From the NCBI GenBank assembly GCA_023255285.1, contig JALRIY010000077.1:1-9704 (forward strand): a stretch of DNA of 9,704 nt. The letters are read 5' to 3'. Of this stretch, positions 1 through 7,105 are shown piece after piece. Under the pieces are notes generated by a model. That model made no database searches. It saw only the letters and a program-made list of their open reading frames with translations, and had not been told where the DNA came from. The stretch is from Algoriphagus sp. (GTDB lineage Bacteria > Bacteroidota > Bacteroidia > Cytophagales > Cyclobacteriaceae). The position numbers were made by a program, and so were the translations under genes. Position 1 is the stretch's first letter. Each line of letters opens with the position of its first letter.

Positions 1-1310
1 CTTGCAAAGTCATTTGGTCCTTCCACAGTTTTGATGTGGTAGTGTCTATATTCTTTCACCGCAGGCTTTCCATGCATAAAGCAGACCATGCTGGCTACTG
101 GATTAGTACCTTGAATGTTGGAGTTATCAAAGCATTCAATGTGATCTGGGATTTCTTGGAGGCTCAAATCTTGTTGTAACTGCCTGATAACCCTATCTTT
201 TTTGTCTTGATTGAGGCCCTGTAGCAGGGCTTTTTCTCTTTTGTAGTAGAGCGCATTTTTGAGGGATAACTCAATCAATTTTTTCTTGTCTCCAATTTTG
301 GGAACACTTATGTTTAATCCTTCGATGGGCTCAAGATCTAAATTGACTACGATCTCTTCAGCATCACTTTGAAATTGGTCTTGCAAACGAATTAATGCGG
401 TGACCAACAGCTCCTGTTCAGATTCGTCCAAGCGTTTTTTGAGTTCTACATTTTTTGAGGTGACCATCGCTCCATTCTTCACGCGCATGTAATTCACATA
501 AGCTGTTTTTTCGTCCGATACTAGGGTGCAAACATCCAAATTTGCAATACTTGGGTTGGTGATTAAGGACCTTGCTTGGTATTTTTCAAGGAGCTCTAAC
601 TTGTTTTTTACTTGGTGTGCTTGTTCAAACGCGAGCGAAGAAGCAAGCATATCCATCCGTTGTTTAAAATAGGTCTTTGCAGGGCTCAGATTGCCTTTTA
701 AGATATGTTTGGCTTGCTCAAGATCTGCCAAGTAGTCTGACTCAATTTGCTTGCCTACGCAAGGTCCTTGGCAGTTTCCGATGTGATATTCTAGGCATAC
801 CTTATACTTCTCTTCTTTAATTTTAAGGTACGATAGATCAAGGTTGCAGGTCCGAATAGTGAATATCTCTCGAATCAGGTCCAGCACATTATTCATGGCT
901 TTGACACTGGCAAAGGGACCGAAGTAGGTTCCTCTTTTTGGAATGTATTTGCGGGTGGGAAAAATTCGCGGAAAACTTTCTTTGGTTAGGAGTAAGTAAG
1001 GATAAGTTTTGTCGTCCCGAAGTAGGATATTGTATTTGGGCTGTGATTTTTTGATTAGGTTATTTTCCAACAGCAGGGCATCCAATTCGGAGTTTACCAT
1101 TGTGATTTCAATTTTGGAGATTTCTTTGACCATCCTTCGCGTTTTGAGATTGATGCCGCTTGCCTTATTGAAATAACTGCTTACTCTTTTTTTCAAACTT
1201 TTGGCCTTTCCTACATAGATCAATTCCTGGGCTTCGTTGTAATACTTGTACACGCCAGGTTGATCGGGAAGTGAAAGGTGATCTTCAGGGAGAAAGAAAG
1301 AGGAATGCAT
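1..1310 (-). CDS. uvrC: UvrABC excinuclease subunit C, N-terminal 436 residues (3' end outside window)
   Basis: UvrC makes both incisions around a DNA lesion after UvrAB loading in nucleotide excision repair; it is cytoplasmic. Translating the minus strand from the ATG at 1310 gives 436 open codons. The GIY-YIG nuclease domain is at about residues 14-95 (GVY at 19-21, YVGKAK at 32-37, Arg42, Glu82 in LLLEN). Four cysteines at 155, 172, 180 and 184 have nearly the spacing of the iron-sulfur cluster ligands of UvrC. The UVR/UvrB-binding helices lie at about 193-245. The RNase H-like C-terminal nuclease begins with ECFDNSNIQG, which contains the first catalytic Asp (D395); the remaining catalytic residues are beyond the edge. 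Family length is about 600 residues, so roughly a quarter to a third is missing because of the window boundary, not a mutation. An in-frame TAA at 1320-1322 rules out any start upstream of 1310. No Shine-Dalgarno sequence is seen, and a terminator-like hairpin ends only about 10 nt before the start. Confidence 0.97.
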   Translation of the reverse strand, partial: MHSSFFLPEDHLSLPDQPGVYKYYNEAQELIYVGKAKSLKKRVSSYFNKASGINLKTRRMVKEISKIEITMVNSELDALLLENNLIKKSQPKYNILLRDDKTYPYLLLTKESFPRIFPTRKYIPKRGTYFGPFASVKAMNNVLDLIREIFTIRTCNLDLSYLKIKEEKYKVCLEYHIGNCQGPCVGKQIESDYLADLEQAKHILKGNLSPAKTYFKQRMDMLASSLAFEQAHQVKNKLELLEKYQARSLITNPSIANLDVCTLVSDEKTAYVNYMRVKNGAMVTSKNVELKKRLDESEQELLVTALIRLQDQFQSDAEEIVVNLDLEPIEGLNISVPKIGDKKKLIELSLKNALYYKREKALLQGLNQDKKDRVIRQLQQDLSLQEIPDHIECFDNSNIQGTNPVASMVCFMHGKPAVKEYRHYHIKTVEGPNDFA

Positions 1311-1319
1311 GGAGTGAAA

Positions 1320-1352
1320 TTAAAAAAAACAGCCCAACAAGTAGGCTGTTTT
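1320..1352 (-). terminator. Rho-independent terminator-like hairpin between the PBP1A gene and uvrC
   Basis: On the minus strand AAAACAGCC (1352-1344) pairs perfectly with GGCTGTTTT (1334-1326), giving a 9-bp stem with a 9-nt loop. The paired Ts run on into a continuous tract of eight Ts (1329-1322). It starts 20 nt after the PBP1A stop codon, as expected for the end of the porW-PBP1A transcript. The uvrC ATG lies only about 10 nt beyond the T tract. The mirrored A and T tracts mean it could act weakly on plus-strand transcripts too, but no gene points that way here. Confidence 0.85.
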
Positions 1353-1371
1353 CTTGAAGAATGCTTTTTCG

Positions 1372-3675
1372 TTAGAAGTCATTTTTCTTTGCATCGTAAT
1401 CAAAATCAGCAAATTGTTGACTTTCTTGTTCGTATTTGTCACAATCAATTTCTATGCTTAAAGGTCTTTCTGGCCTAGGGAAAGGACCTTTGGTGTAGCC
1501 AAGGCTCGGGTCCGCATACACTTTGGCCATGTAGTTGACCCAGATGGGGCGGGCAGTACGTGAGCCTTGGCCTGCAGTCCAACTTCTAAAGTGGATAGCG
1601 CGGTCATCTCCTCCTACCCAGGTTCCAGAAACTAGGTCTTTGCTGATTCCCATGTACCATCCATCAGATGCGTTTTGGGTGGTACCTGTTTTCCCGCCTA
1701 ATTCATTCCCTTCCCTTAAGGTCCAGGGAACACCTTGACTCGTACCAGACTCTTCTTCAAATCCACCTCTGAGCATGTAGGTCATGAGATAGGCATGCTC
1801 CTCGCTCATGGCTGGGCGCTTTTTTGGAGTGAATTGTTGGAGGACATTCCCGTTTTTATCTTCAATTCGGTCAATGTAATATGGGGTTGTATGTTCTCCT
1901 TTGTTTACAAAAGTTCCAAATGCTCCAACCATCTCGTAAATGGAAACATCATTGACTCCTAAGGCCAATGAGGGAACTTCCTCTAGTTCACTAGTAATTC
2001 CTAGCCTTCGTGCGGTCTCAATCACTAGTTTTGGGCTTAGCTTCTTCATCATGTAGGCAGTGACCGAATTTACCGACTGCGCCATGGCTTTACGGATAGT
2101 CATTTTTTCGTAACTAAATTTTCCGTCTGCATTGGAGGGGCTCCAAGTAGGTTGATCAGGAATATATACTTCTACAGGCTGATCTACTACTGAATAACAG
2201 GGGCTATAGCCATTTTCGATTGCTGCAGCATACACAAAAGGTTTGAATGTAGATCCTGGTTGTCGTTTTCCTTGTTTTACGTGATCAAATTTGAAGTATT
2301 TGTGGTCTATGCCACCTACCCAAGCCTTGATATGTCCTGTGTGAGGATCCATGCTTAAGAATCCTGCTTGCAGGAATTTTTTGTAATATGCCAATGAGTC
2401 CATCGTGCTCATGAGGGTATCTTGTTCCCCTTTCCAGGAGAATACCTTCATTTTTTTCTTTTCATTGAGCTTTAATTGAATGGAGTCGGGTTGATTTCCA
2501 TAGCGGTCTTTCAAGATTCGGTACCGCTCGGTTCGTTTGACAGCCGTCTCGATAAAGCCCGGGATTACTTGCCAGTTTTCATCTATCCAAGGATCTCTTT
2601 TCCCCATTTCTTTGTAAAAGGCCTGTTGTAAGCTTGCCATATGTTCTTGCATGGCTTCTTCTGCATAACGCTGCATTCGGCTATCGATTGTCACGTAGAT
2701 TTTGAGCCCATCGCCAAATAAATCATATGCGGATCCATCTGACTTTAGATTTTCTTTTGTCCATTTGATTAGGTCTGCTTTCACAATCTCTCTGAAATAG
2801 GTTGCAAGTCCCTGATTTTGATTTTGGACTCGGTAGTCTAAGACAATTGGAATCTTTGAAATGGAATCGTAAGTAGCTTCTTCTAACACTTCATTTTTCA
2901 CCATTTGATAGAGGACTGTATTTCTTCTTCGAAGTGAATTTTCTGGGTTGAAAACGGGACTGTAATAAGTAGGGGCTTTAAATAACCCGACTAGTACTGC
3001 AGACTCCTGGATACTTAATTCGGCCGGAGTTTTGTTAAAGAAAGTTTTGGCAGCTGTTTTTATTCCAAATGCATTAGAGCCAAACTCAGAAGTATTGAGG
3101 TAGAGTGTCAGGATTTCATTTTTTGTGTAAGCTCGTTCCAGCTGGGTAGCCACTATCCATTCTTTGGTTTTAATGATCAGCATCCGCAATCCAGGGATGG
3201 AACTTAGAAAGCCAGCACCAGCATCAGTTCTAGTTTTGAATAGATTTTTTGCAGTTTGTTGGCTGAGTGTTGAGCCCCCACCAGCATCTTGACCCAAAAG
3301 AATGGACTTGACAAAAACACGAAGCATGGCCTGAAGGTCGATACCAGAATGGTCTTCAAAGCGTTCGTCTTCGGTTGCAATTAAGGCTTGAACTAAGTTG
3401 GGAGAAAGTTCCTCGTAAGTTACTGGACTCCTATTTTCTCTTGCAAATGTTCCTAAAAGCACTCCATCTGCAGCGTACATTTCGGAGGCAAGCTCACTAT
3501 CTGGATTTTCTAGTGCTTTAAAATCTGGAAGTGCGCCAAAAAAGCCAAGGAAATTGATGCTCACCATCCAAACGAATAGCACAAAAAATACCAGTCCCCC
3601 TGTAAATGCGATCCAGAGGTAGTGGATTAGTTTGGAAGCCCAATTGGTTTGAGTAATAGGATTAGATTTAAACAT
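1372..3675 (-). CDS. Class A penicillin-binding protein (PBP1A-type bifunctional peptidoglycan synthase)
   Basis: This is a bifunctional peptidoglycan synthase anchored in the inner membrane: it polymerises lipid II (glycosyltransferase family 51) and cross-links the stem peptides (transpeptidase). The protein has 767 residues. A short cytoplasmic N-terminus is followed by one membrane anchor at about 20-45. The glycosyltransferase domain covers about 70-260: TEDERFEDHSG holds the catalytic Glu102, GGGSTLSQQTAKN lies at 132-144, and KEWIVATQLE (171-180) holds the second conserved Glu172. The transpeptidase domain covers about 430-715 with S475-TFK, S534-VN and K662-TGT. These motifs are complete, so it should be active and inhibited by beta-lactams. 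The glycosyltransferase motif reads QQT where many homologues have QQL. A linker of about 100 residues (340-440) and an acidic tail (740-767) flank the transpeptidase. It begins 3 nt after the PorW-like gene, so the two are probably cotranscribed. The family call is very safe; the exact paralogue name (mrcA, ponA, pbpF) is not, so no symbol is given. Confidence 0.96.
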   Translation of the reverse strand: MFKSNPITQTNWASKLIHYLWIAFTGGLVFFVLFVWMVSINFLGFFGALPDFKALENPDSELASEMYAADGVLLGTFARENRSPVTYEELSPNLVQALIATEDERFEDHSGIDLQAMLRVFVKSILLGQDAGGGSTLSQQTAKNLFKTRTDAGAGFLSSIPGLRMLIIKTKEWIVATQLERAYTKNEILTLYLNTSEFGSNAFGIKTAAKTFFNKTPAELSIQESAVLVGLFKAPTYYSPVFNPENSLRRRNTVLYQMVKNEVLEEATYDSISKIPIVLDYRVQNQNQGLATYFREIVKADLIKWTKENLKSDGSAYDLFGDGLKIYVTIDSRMQRYAEEAMQEHMASLQQAFYKEMGKRDPWIDENWQVIPGFIETAVKRTERYRILKDRYGNQPDSIQLKLNEKKKMKVFSWKGEQDTLMSTMDSLAYYKKFLQAGFLSMDPHTGHIKAWVGGIDHKYFKFDHVKQGKRQPGSTFKPFVYAAAIENGYSPCYSVVDQPVEVYIPDQPTWSPSNADGKFSYEKMTIRKAMAQSVNSVTAYMMKKLSPKLVIETARRLGITSELEEVPSLALGVNDVSIYEMVGAFGTFVNKGEHTTPYYIDRIEDKNGNVLQQFTPKKRPAMSEEHAYLMTYMLRGGFEEESGTSQGVPWTLREGNELGGKTGTTQNASDGWYMGISKDLVSGTWVGGDDRAIHFRSWTAGQGSRTARPIWVNYMAKVYADPSLGYTKGPFPRPERPLSIEIDCDKYEQESQQFADFDYDAKKNDF

Positions 3676-3678
3676 GTA

Positions 3679-6303
3679 TTAGCGATAGGTAGTACTAAAG
3701 AATTGAAGGTATTCCTCTAAGTCTTTCGTTTTATTTAATACTTGGAAATTTTCTATGGAGATGAAGAATGCTTTTGTTTTTGTTTCTGCCGCCAATCCTA
3801 GAGTTGTAAATTTTTCTTGAAAGGAGTTCAAGTAGGTCATTGCTTTTTCCGAATTAGAAAAAGGACTGATAATAAATAGGGATTGTTGGGCACTCATATT
3901 CATGTTCCCTGTTCGTAGCCTAGCATTACCAAAGGTTTGGCTATGAAAAGCCTCTAAGTCTCCTAGCAAATTCTTGGCCGATTCTACTTCAGAAGGGCTA
4001 AGCGCAAGGATTATAATATGAGTTTGGTCATTTGTAGCCTTGTAGGGGCTTTCTTTTGCTTCTATTTCTTCAATTTTTCTCTCTCTTTCTTCCTCTGAAA
4101 TTGAAATTTCTTTGGACGTTTGAGTTACTTTTTCTTTGGGCGGAAGTTCCTTTTCGCTCAAAAGGGGGCGTAACATTGCTTCTGCAAGTTCAATTAATTC
4201 AGAATCTTTTGCCACTTGGATAAACTCTTCCAATTTGGCTTTGAACTGTTCCCTAGACTCTAGTTTTCCACTCACCATCGCATTGAGTAGTACTAATTTA
4301 TCTGTGTTTCGAGTCAGTGGATAGTTCTCTAAAGTAGAAAAAATTAATTCCCTAGCAACTCGATACTTGCCTGAATAGTAGGCTTCATAGGCTTGTTCAT
4401 ACCCTTTGGCAGAGGCTAGTGAGGCCTGATTTCCTACACCGGCTTCAGGATTATTGACTGAGAAAGTATATGGGGATTCAGGAAATTCTTGATTAAGTAG
4501 TTGAATGTACTTGTTGAAGTCACCATTTAATTCCTTTTGACCTAAATAGAGTAAATAATAGGTTTCAGGCTTTTTGAGGGTATTGGGGTACTTTTGCACG
4601 AGTTGTTCCAGGTAATTCTGACTTCGTTGAGGTTCTTTTAGCTGAATGTAAAGCACCTTACCTAATTCAAAATAAGATTCCTCTAATTCTGAATTTGCTT
4701 TTTTGAGCTGTTCGGGGCTTTTGGGAATGGATGCTAGTAGCGACTCGACAGAAGGAAAAGCAGTTGAATCTGAGGAAGAATTTGTATCAAGTGGTCCTCC
4801 AGGAGTAGTTGGGGTAGCCACTTGATTTGCTGCCTGAGTCAATGCAGCTTTCCTCCGCCAATTGTCTTGAAGGGGTCGATTACCCCAGGTTCGAACAAAC
4901 TCTAGGGCTCCTTGCTGCAAGGCGAGGCTGTTGTCAAAGTAAAAGGTAGAGGTACTGGTCCCCTTTTCTCCAAAAGCGAGTAAATTATCAAAAATAGAAG
5001 TTGACTTTGGAGATTCGCTTTGGGATTTTAATTCTGCTACTCGTTTTTTTTCGGAATCAATGTGTTTTTCAATTTGAAGAACTTGTTCATCCATTGGTAA
5101 GGAGGCAAGTTGAATCAAGCTATCTTGTTTTTGAATGCGCTCAAAATGGAACACATAAGTGTCTAAGCTTGCTTTTTGTTCTTCTAGCTGCTTGGCTACT
5201 GGATCCTCTGCCTTGATGTAAGTCAAAGCACTATCTAAGTAGTATTTGGTGGCTCGGTAATCTTTAAATTGGTTGAGCTTTAGGTCTGCTAATTTTTGAT
5301 AAATATATCCCTTTACTCGGGGGATTGAGCCAGTTTCCTTTGCAGCTTGATGTAGGAGATCCAAGGTCAAAGGAATGTCATTTTGTTTTTCTTCAAACAA
5401 TGCGCGTTCAAAGACGACCACGTCTTTCAGTTCTTTATTTTTTGGGTCCTTGTATAGGTTCTCGTAGTAATTTCTAACTTTTTTTAAGTCTTTGGAAGCA
5501 TTGAGCTCTGCAACTTGTTGGGCATACAAAGTGGCAAAAAAGGATTGCTCGTAGGAAGGGTTTCCAGCAAGTGATTTTTGAAAATAATCAAATGCCAAAG
5601 CACTTAATCCCTCGCGTTGGTAGCGTTGGCCTAGGATAAAAAAGATTCTAGATTCTTCCTTCTTAGTAGTGGAGTAGGACAATGCCTTGTCTAATGCACC
5701 GATGACTCCGTTTTGGTCCGATTTGGATTCGTAATAATAGGCAAGCGTCTTATATAGTTCAAACCTGTTTGCAGGGCTAATATTTTCTTCCTTGGAAAGG
5801 TAGTCTATGGTAAAATTTGCATCCTCTAATGCTCCCAAATCGATGTAAAGGCGAAGTAAGCTGATCAAGGCTTTATGCCTAAGGTTGATGTCCTTACTCT
5901 GACTATTGACAAAGCGAAAGGCATTTTTGGCTTCCTCTGTTCGGGCTTGGAGGTAATCAATTTTCCCCAAAAGATAATAGCTATCGTCCACCCACTTGGA
6001 TATCCGATGCCAGTCGATGGCTTTAGAAGATAGTTCCCGAGCAGAATCAAGAGCAATTTTGTTTTTTTGGATGGTGGCAGAGTCAATTGGAATAAATACG
6101 GGAAGTATTTGTGTGTAATCTTCTTTGTAATTTTCTAGGACCTGACGTTCTGCCTCGTTAATTTTTGTGTCTGCTAAAAAATAGGCGTTGTAATGCGAGG
6201 TAAGGTTGTGGAAAGTACGGTTAGGAAGGGTGTCTCTTTGAGAAGAGCAGGCTCCCAAAAAAAGTAAAATCAATCCAAAAGTATACCGGGCTTGTTGGCG
6301 CAT
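3679..6303 (-). CDS. porW: Type IX secretion system periplasmic TPR lipoprotein, PorW/SprE-like
   Basis: Members of this family are lipoproteins required for type IX secretion and, in gliding species, motility. Published work on PorW links it to the PorK/PorN ring and the Sov translocon. The 874-residue protein begins with a type II signal peptide: a hydrophobic stretch at 7-18 and the lipobox LGAC with Cys19 as the lipidation site. The family-typical opening NRTFHNLTSHYNAYF follows at 28-42, then ILPVF at 66-70. Helical TPR-like repeats fill about 95-365. The segment FYFDNSLALQQGALEF...WGNRPLQDNWRRK (454-485) is the most diagnostic part, resembling SprE homologues. A Thr/Ser/Pro-rich linker spans 491-518, with more helical repeats at 535-700 and a charged stretch at 722-755. 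A C-terminal alpha/beta region at 760-874 has two strand-helix units, ending in FFISIENFQVLNKTKDLEEYLQFF-like sequence. The call rests on remembered family features, not a search. It is first in a probable operon with the PBP1A gene, separated by 3 nt. A -7-like promoter box lies upstream. Confidence 0.82.
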   Translation of the reverse strand: MRQQARYTFGLILLFLGACSSQRDTLPNRTFHNLTSHYNAYFLADTKINEAERQVLENYKEDYTQILPVFIPIDSATIQKNKIALDSARELSSKAIDWHRISKWVDDSYYLLGKIDYLQARTEEAKNAFRFVNSQSKDINLRHKALISLLRLYIDLGALEDANFTIDYLSKEENISPANRFELYKTLAYYYESKSDQNGVIGALDKALSYSTTKKEESRIFFILGQRYQREGLSALAFDYFQKSLAGNPSYEQSFFATLYAQQVAELNASKDLKKVRNYYENLYKDPKNKELKDVVVFERALFEEKQNDIPLTLDLLHQAAKETGSIPRVKGYIYQKLADLKLNQFKDYRATKYYLDSALTYIKAEDPVAKQLEEQKASLDTYVFHFERIQKQDSLIQLASLPMDEQVLQIEKHIDSEKKRVAELKSQSESPKSTSIFDNLLAFGEKGTSTSTFYFDNSLALQQGALEFVRTWGNRPLQDNWRRKAALTQAANQVATPTTPGGPLDTNSSSDSTAFPSVESLLASIPKSPEQLKKANSELEESYFELGKVLYIQLKEPQRSQNYLEQLVQKYPNTLKKPETYYLLYLGQKELNGDFNKYIQLLNQEFPESPYTFSVNNPEAGVGNQASLASAKGYEQAYEAYYSGKYRVARELIFSTLENYPLTRNTDKLVLLNAMVSGKLESREQFKAKLEEFIQVAKDSELIELAEAMLRPLLSEKELPPKEKVTQTSKEISISEEERERKIEEIEAKESPYKATNDQTHIIILALSPSEVESAKNLLGDLEAFHSQTFGNARLRTGNMNMSAQQSLFIISPFSNSEKAMTYLNSFQEKFTTLGLAAETKTKAFFISIENFQVLNKTKDLEEYLQFFSTTYR

Positions 6304-6327
6304 GTTTAACTGCTAGAAATCAAGAGA

Positions 6328-6358
6328 CCAAATTAGGGCTTTTACTGCACTTACCGAA
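6328..6358 (-). promoter_or_regulatory. Possible Bacteroidota sigma-A promoter for the porW-PBP1A unit
   Basis: On the minus strand, TTCG (6358-6355) is followed after 19 nt by TAATTTGG (6335-6328). The Bacteroidota consensus is TTTG, 19-21 nt, TAnnTTTG, so each box has one mismatch and the spacing is right. Transcription would begin near 6322, giving a leader of about 20 nt before the porW ATG at 6303. This is a pattern match only. Confidence 0.4.
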
Positions 6359-6415
6359 CTAAGGAGGTCAGGTATTATTCTTTTGAACGAATGAATTCTT
6401 CGAATTGGAAACTAG

Positions 6416-6423
6416 TAACTTTG
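6416..6423 (+). promoter_or_regulatory. Bacteroidota -7 box (TAACTTTG) immediately before atpZ
   Basis: TAACTTTG fits the -7 consensus TAnnTTTG exactly and ends 4 nt before the atpZ ATG at 6428. If used, transcription would start at or within a few bases of the start codon, giving a leaderless or nearly leaderless mRNA. No TTTG lies at the usual 19-21 nt upstream; the nearest one (6382-6385) is 30 nt away. The call is therefore tentative. Confidence 0.4.
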
Positions 6424-6427
6424 AAAA

Positions 6428-6661
6428 ATGACTAAAAATCTATCCAAAGGCAATTCAAAGGGACCTCAGATTCCCACTTGGGTAAAATACATTGGCCTTT
6501 CTTTCCAGTTATTTGCGATTATTAGTGGAGTTACGGCTCTGGGCTGGTGGTTTCAGCAACAATCCAACTTAAAGTTTCCCATTTGGCTGCTTCTTTGTTC
6601 CTTTGCTGGGGTGGTAATTGCATTTTATTCCTTGTGGAAATCCATGCAGCAGGACAGGTAG
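6428..6661 (+). CDS. atpZ: AtpZ/AtpI-family membrane protein, first gene of the ATP synthase operon
   Basis: The protein has 77 residues: a short basic N-terminus, then two predicted membrane helices at about 19-43 and 50-71. The order YIGLSFQLFAIISG ... KFPIWLLLCSFAGVVIAFYSLWK follows the pattern of the AtpZ family (ATPase_gene1 type), small proteins commonly encoded at the head of F-type ATP synthase operons. Members have been linked to c-ring or Fo assembly and to cation transport, but their exact role is unsettled. The GxxLD motif that usually follows the first helix is replaced here by GWWFQQQ, so any function needing that Asp may be lost. The ATG at 6428 is chosen because it gives the expected family length. 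A TAnnTTTG box sits 4 nt upstream and no Shine-Dalgarno sequence is placed for it. The next gene begins 41 nt after the stop. Confidence 0.85.
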   Translation: MTKNLSKGNSKGPQIPTWVKYIGLSFQLFAIISGVTALGWWFQQQSNLKFPIWLLLCSFAGVVIAFYSLWKSMQQDR

Positions 6662-6678
6662 CTAAATCTAACTACAAA

Positions 6679-6686
6679 TAACTTTG
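6679..6686 (+). promoter_or_regulatory. Second TAACTTTG box, upstream of the four-helix membrane protein gene
   Basis: The same octamer as before atpZ occurs in the 41-nt gap after it, 16 nt upstream of the next ATG at 6703. It matches the Bacteroidota -7 consensus exactly, but no -33 TTTG is visible at the proper distance. It could be an internal operon promoter giving a leader of roughly 10 nt. Confidence 0.3.
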
Positions 6687-6702
6687 TGTTTTTGATTCTC
6701 AT

Positions 6703-7086
6703 ATGAAACTTCTTTCTTCCATTCATTTCAAGTATTTAGTGATGTCTCTGCTACTTGTAGGGACAATCCTTTTTCTTCAATTTTTATTGCCTCAATTAGT
6801 TCACTCCTCGATTTGGAGTATTTTTGGATTTATGGCTGGGCTATCCTACCTCTTAAGTGTGGTGATCGGATGGCTGTATCGTAAATCTCCAGAAAATTTG
6901 CTCTCTTTGAAATTACTCGGAATGATCATCAGAATCTTGAGTTCTTTAGTCTTTATTGGTATCCTTGTAGTGCTTGGTTTGGAGAATATAATTTTGTTTA
7001 TCGCTAATTTCTTTATCATTTTTTTGTTCTTCATGATTTTTGATATCTACATCTTTATTTCTAACTTGCGCCCGATTTCGAAGTAG
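6703..7086 (+). CDS. Uncharacterised four-helix membrane protein in the AtpI position of the ATP synthase operon
   Basis: I do not recognise this 127-residue protein by sequence. It is very hydrophobic, with four likely membrane helices at about 9-30, 36-58, 66-91 and 93-118. Short basic loops (YRKSPENLLSLK at 59-70) separate the hairpins, and the C-terminus is short and basic. Helix 3 contains an Arg (R77, in MIIRILSS). The four-helix layout, the size and the place between atpZ and atpB match AtpI/UncI proteins, which assist assembly of the subunit c ring. No specific AtpI sequence motif could be confirmed, so the functional link is inferred from position and topology only. It lies 41 nt after atpZ and 19 nt before atpB on the same strand, so cotranscription is likely. 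Many Bacteroidota ATP synthase operons have a poorly conserved small membrane protein at this place. Confidence 0.75.
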   Translation: MKLLSSIHFKYLVMSLLLVGTILFLQFLLPQLVHSSIWSIFGFMAGLSYLLSVVIGWLYRKSPENLLSLKLLGMIIRILSSLVFIGILVVLGLENIILFIANFFIIFLFFMIFDIYIFISNLRPISK

Positions 7087-7105
7087 ACTTCCAAAAAACG
7101 AGTTA

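Noticed and set aside
1278..1962. Plus-strand open frames of 66-75 codons opposite uvrC and the PBP1A gene
   Set aside because: They are antisense to strongly conserved coding sequence, show no recognisable domain and are expected by chance.
3238..3290. QQT instead of QQL in the glycosyltransferase motif, possible inactivation of the PBP
   Set aside because: Both catalytic Glu residues and the rest of the motif are intact, and a Leu-to-Thr change at this non-catalytic place does not argue for loss of activity.
6361..6368. AAGGAGGT, a perfect Shine-Dalgarno-like sequence in the divergent gap on the plus strand
   Set aside because: It lies about 60 nt before atpZ and 22 nt before the nearest ATG (6391), too far to position a ribosome, and none of the other genes here has such a site. 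It is probably chance.
6394..6406. Small inverted repeat AATTC-TTC-GAATT near the atpZ promoter, possible operator
   Set aside because: Only 5 bp per arm, all but one AT pairs, and a 3-nt spacer; too weak to support an operator without conservation.
6391..6435. A 14-codon open frame (ATG at 6391, TAA at 6433-6435) overlapping the atpZ start, possible leader peptide
   Set aside because: The putative -7 box for atpZ lies inside it, so it would not be in the mRNA if that promoter is used. It has no ribosome signal, and a frame this short is expected by chance.
7040..7105. Longer atpB start at 7040
   Set aside because: It would overlap the preceding gene by 47 nt and put 22 non-family residues before a clear signal peptide; the ATG at 7106 fits better.
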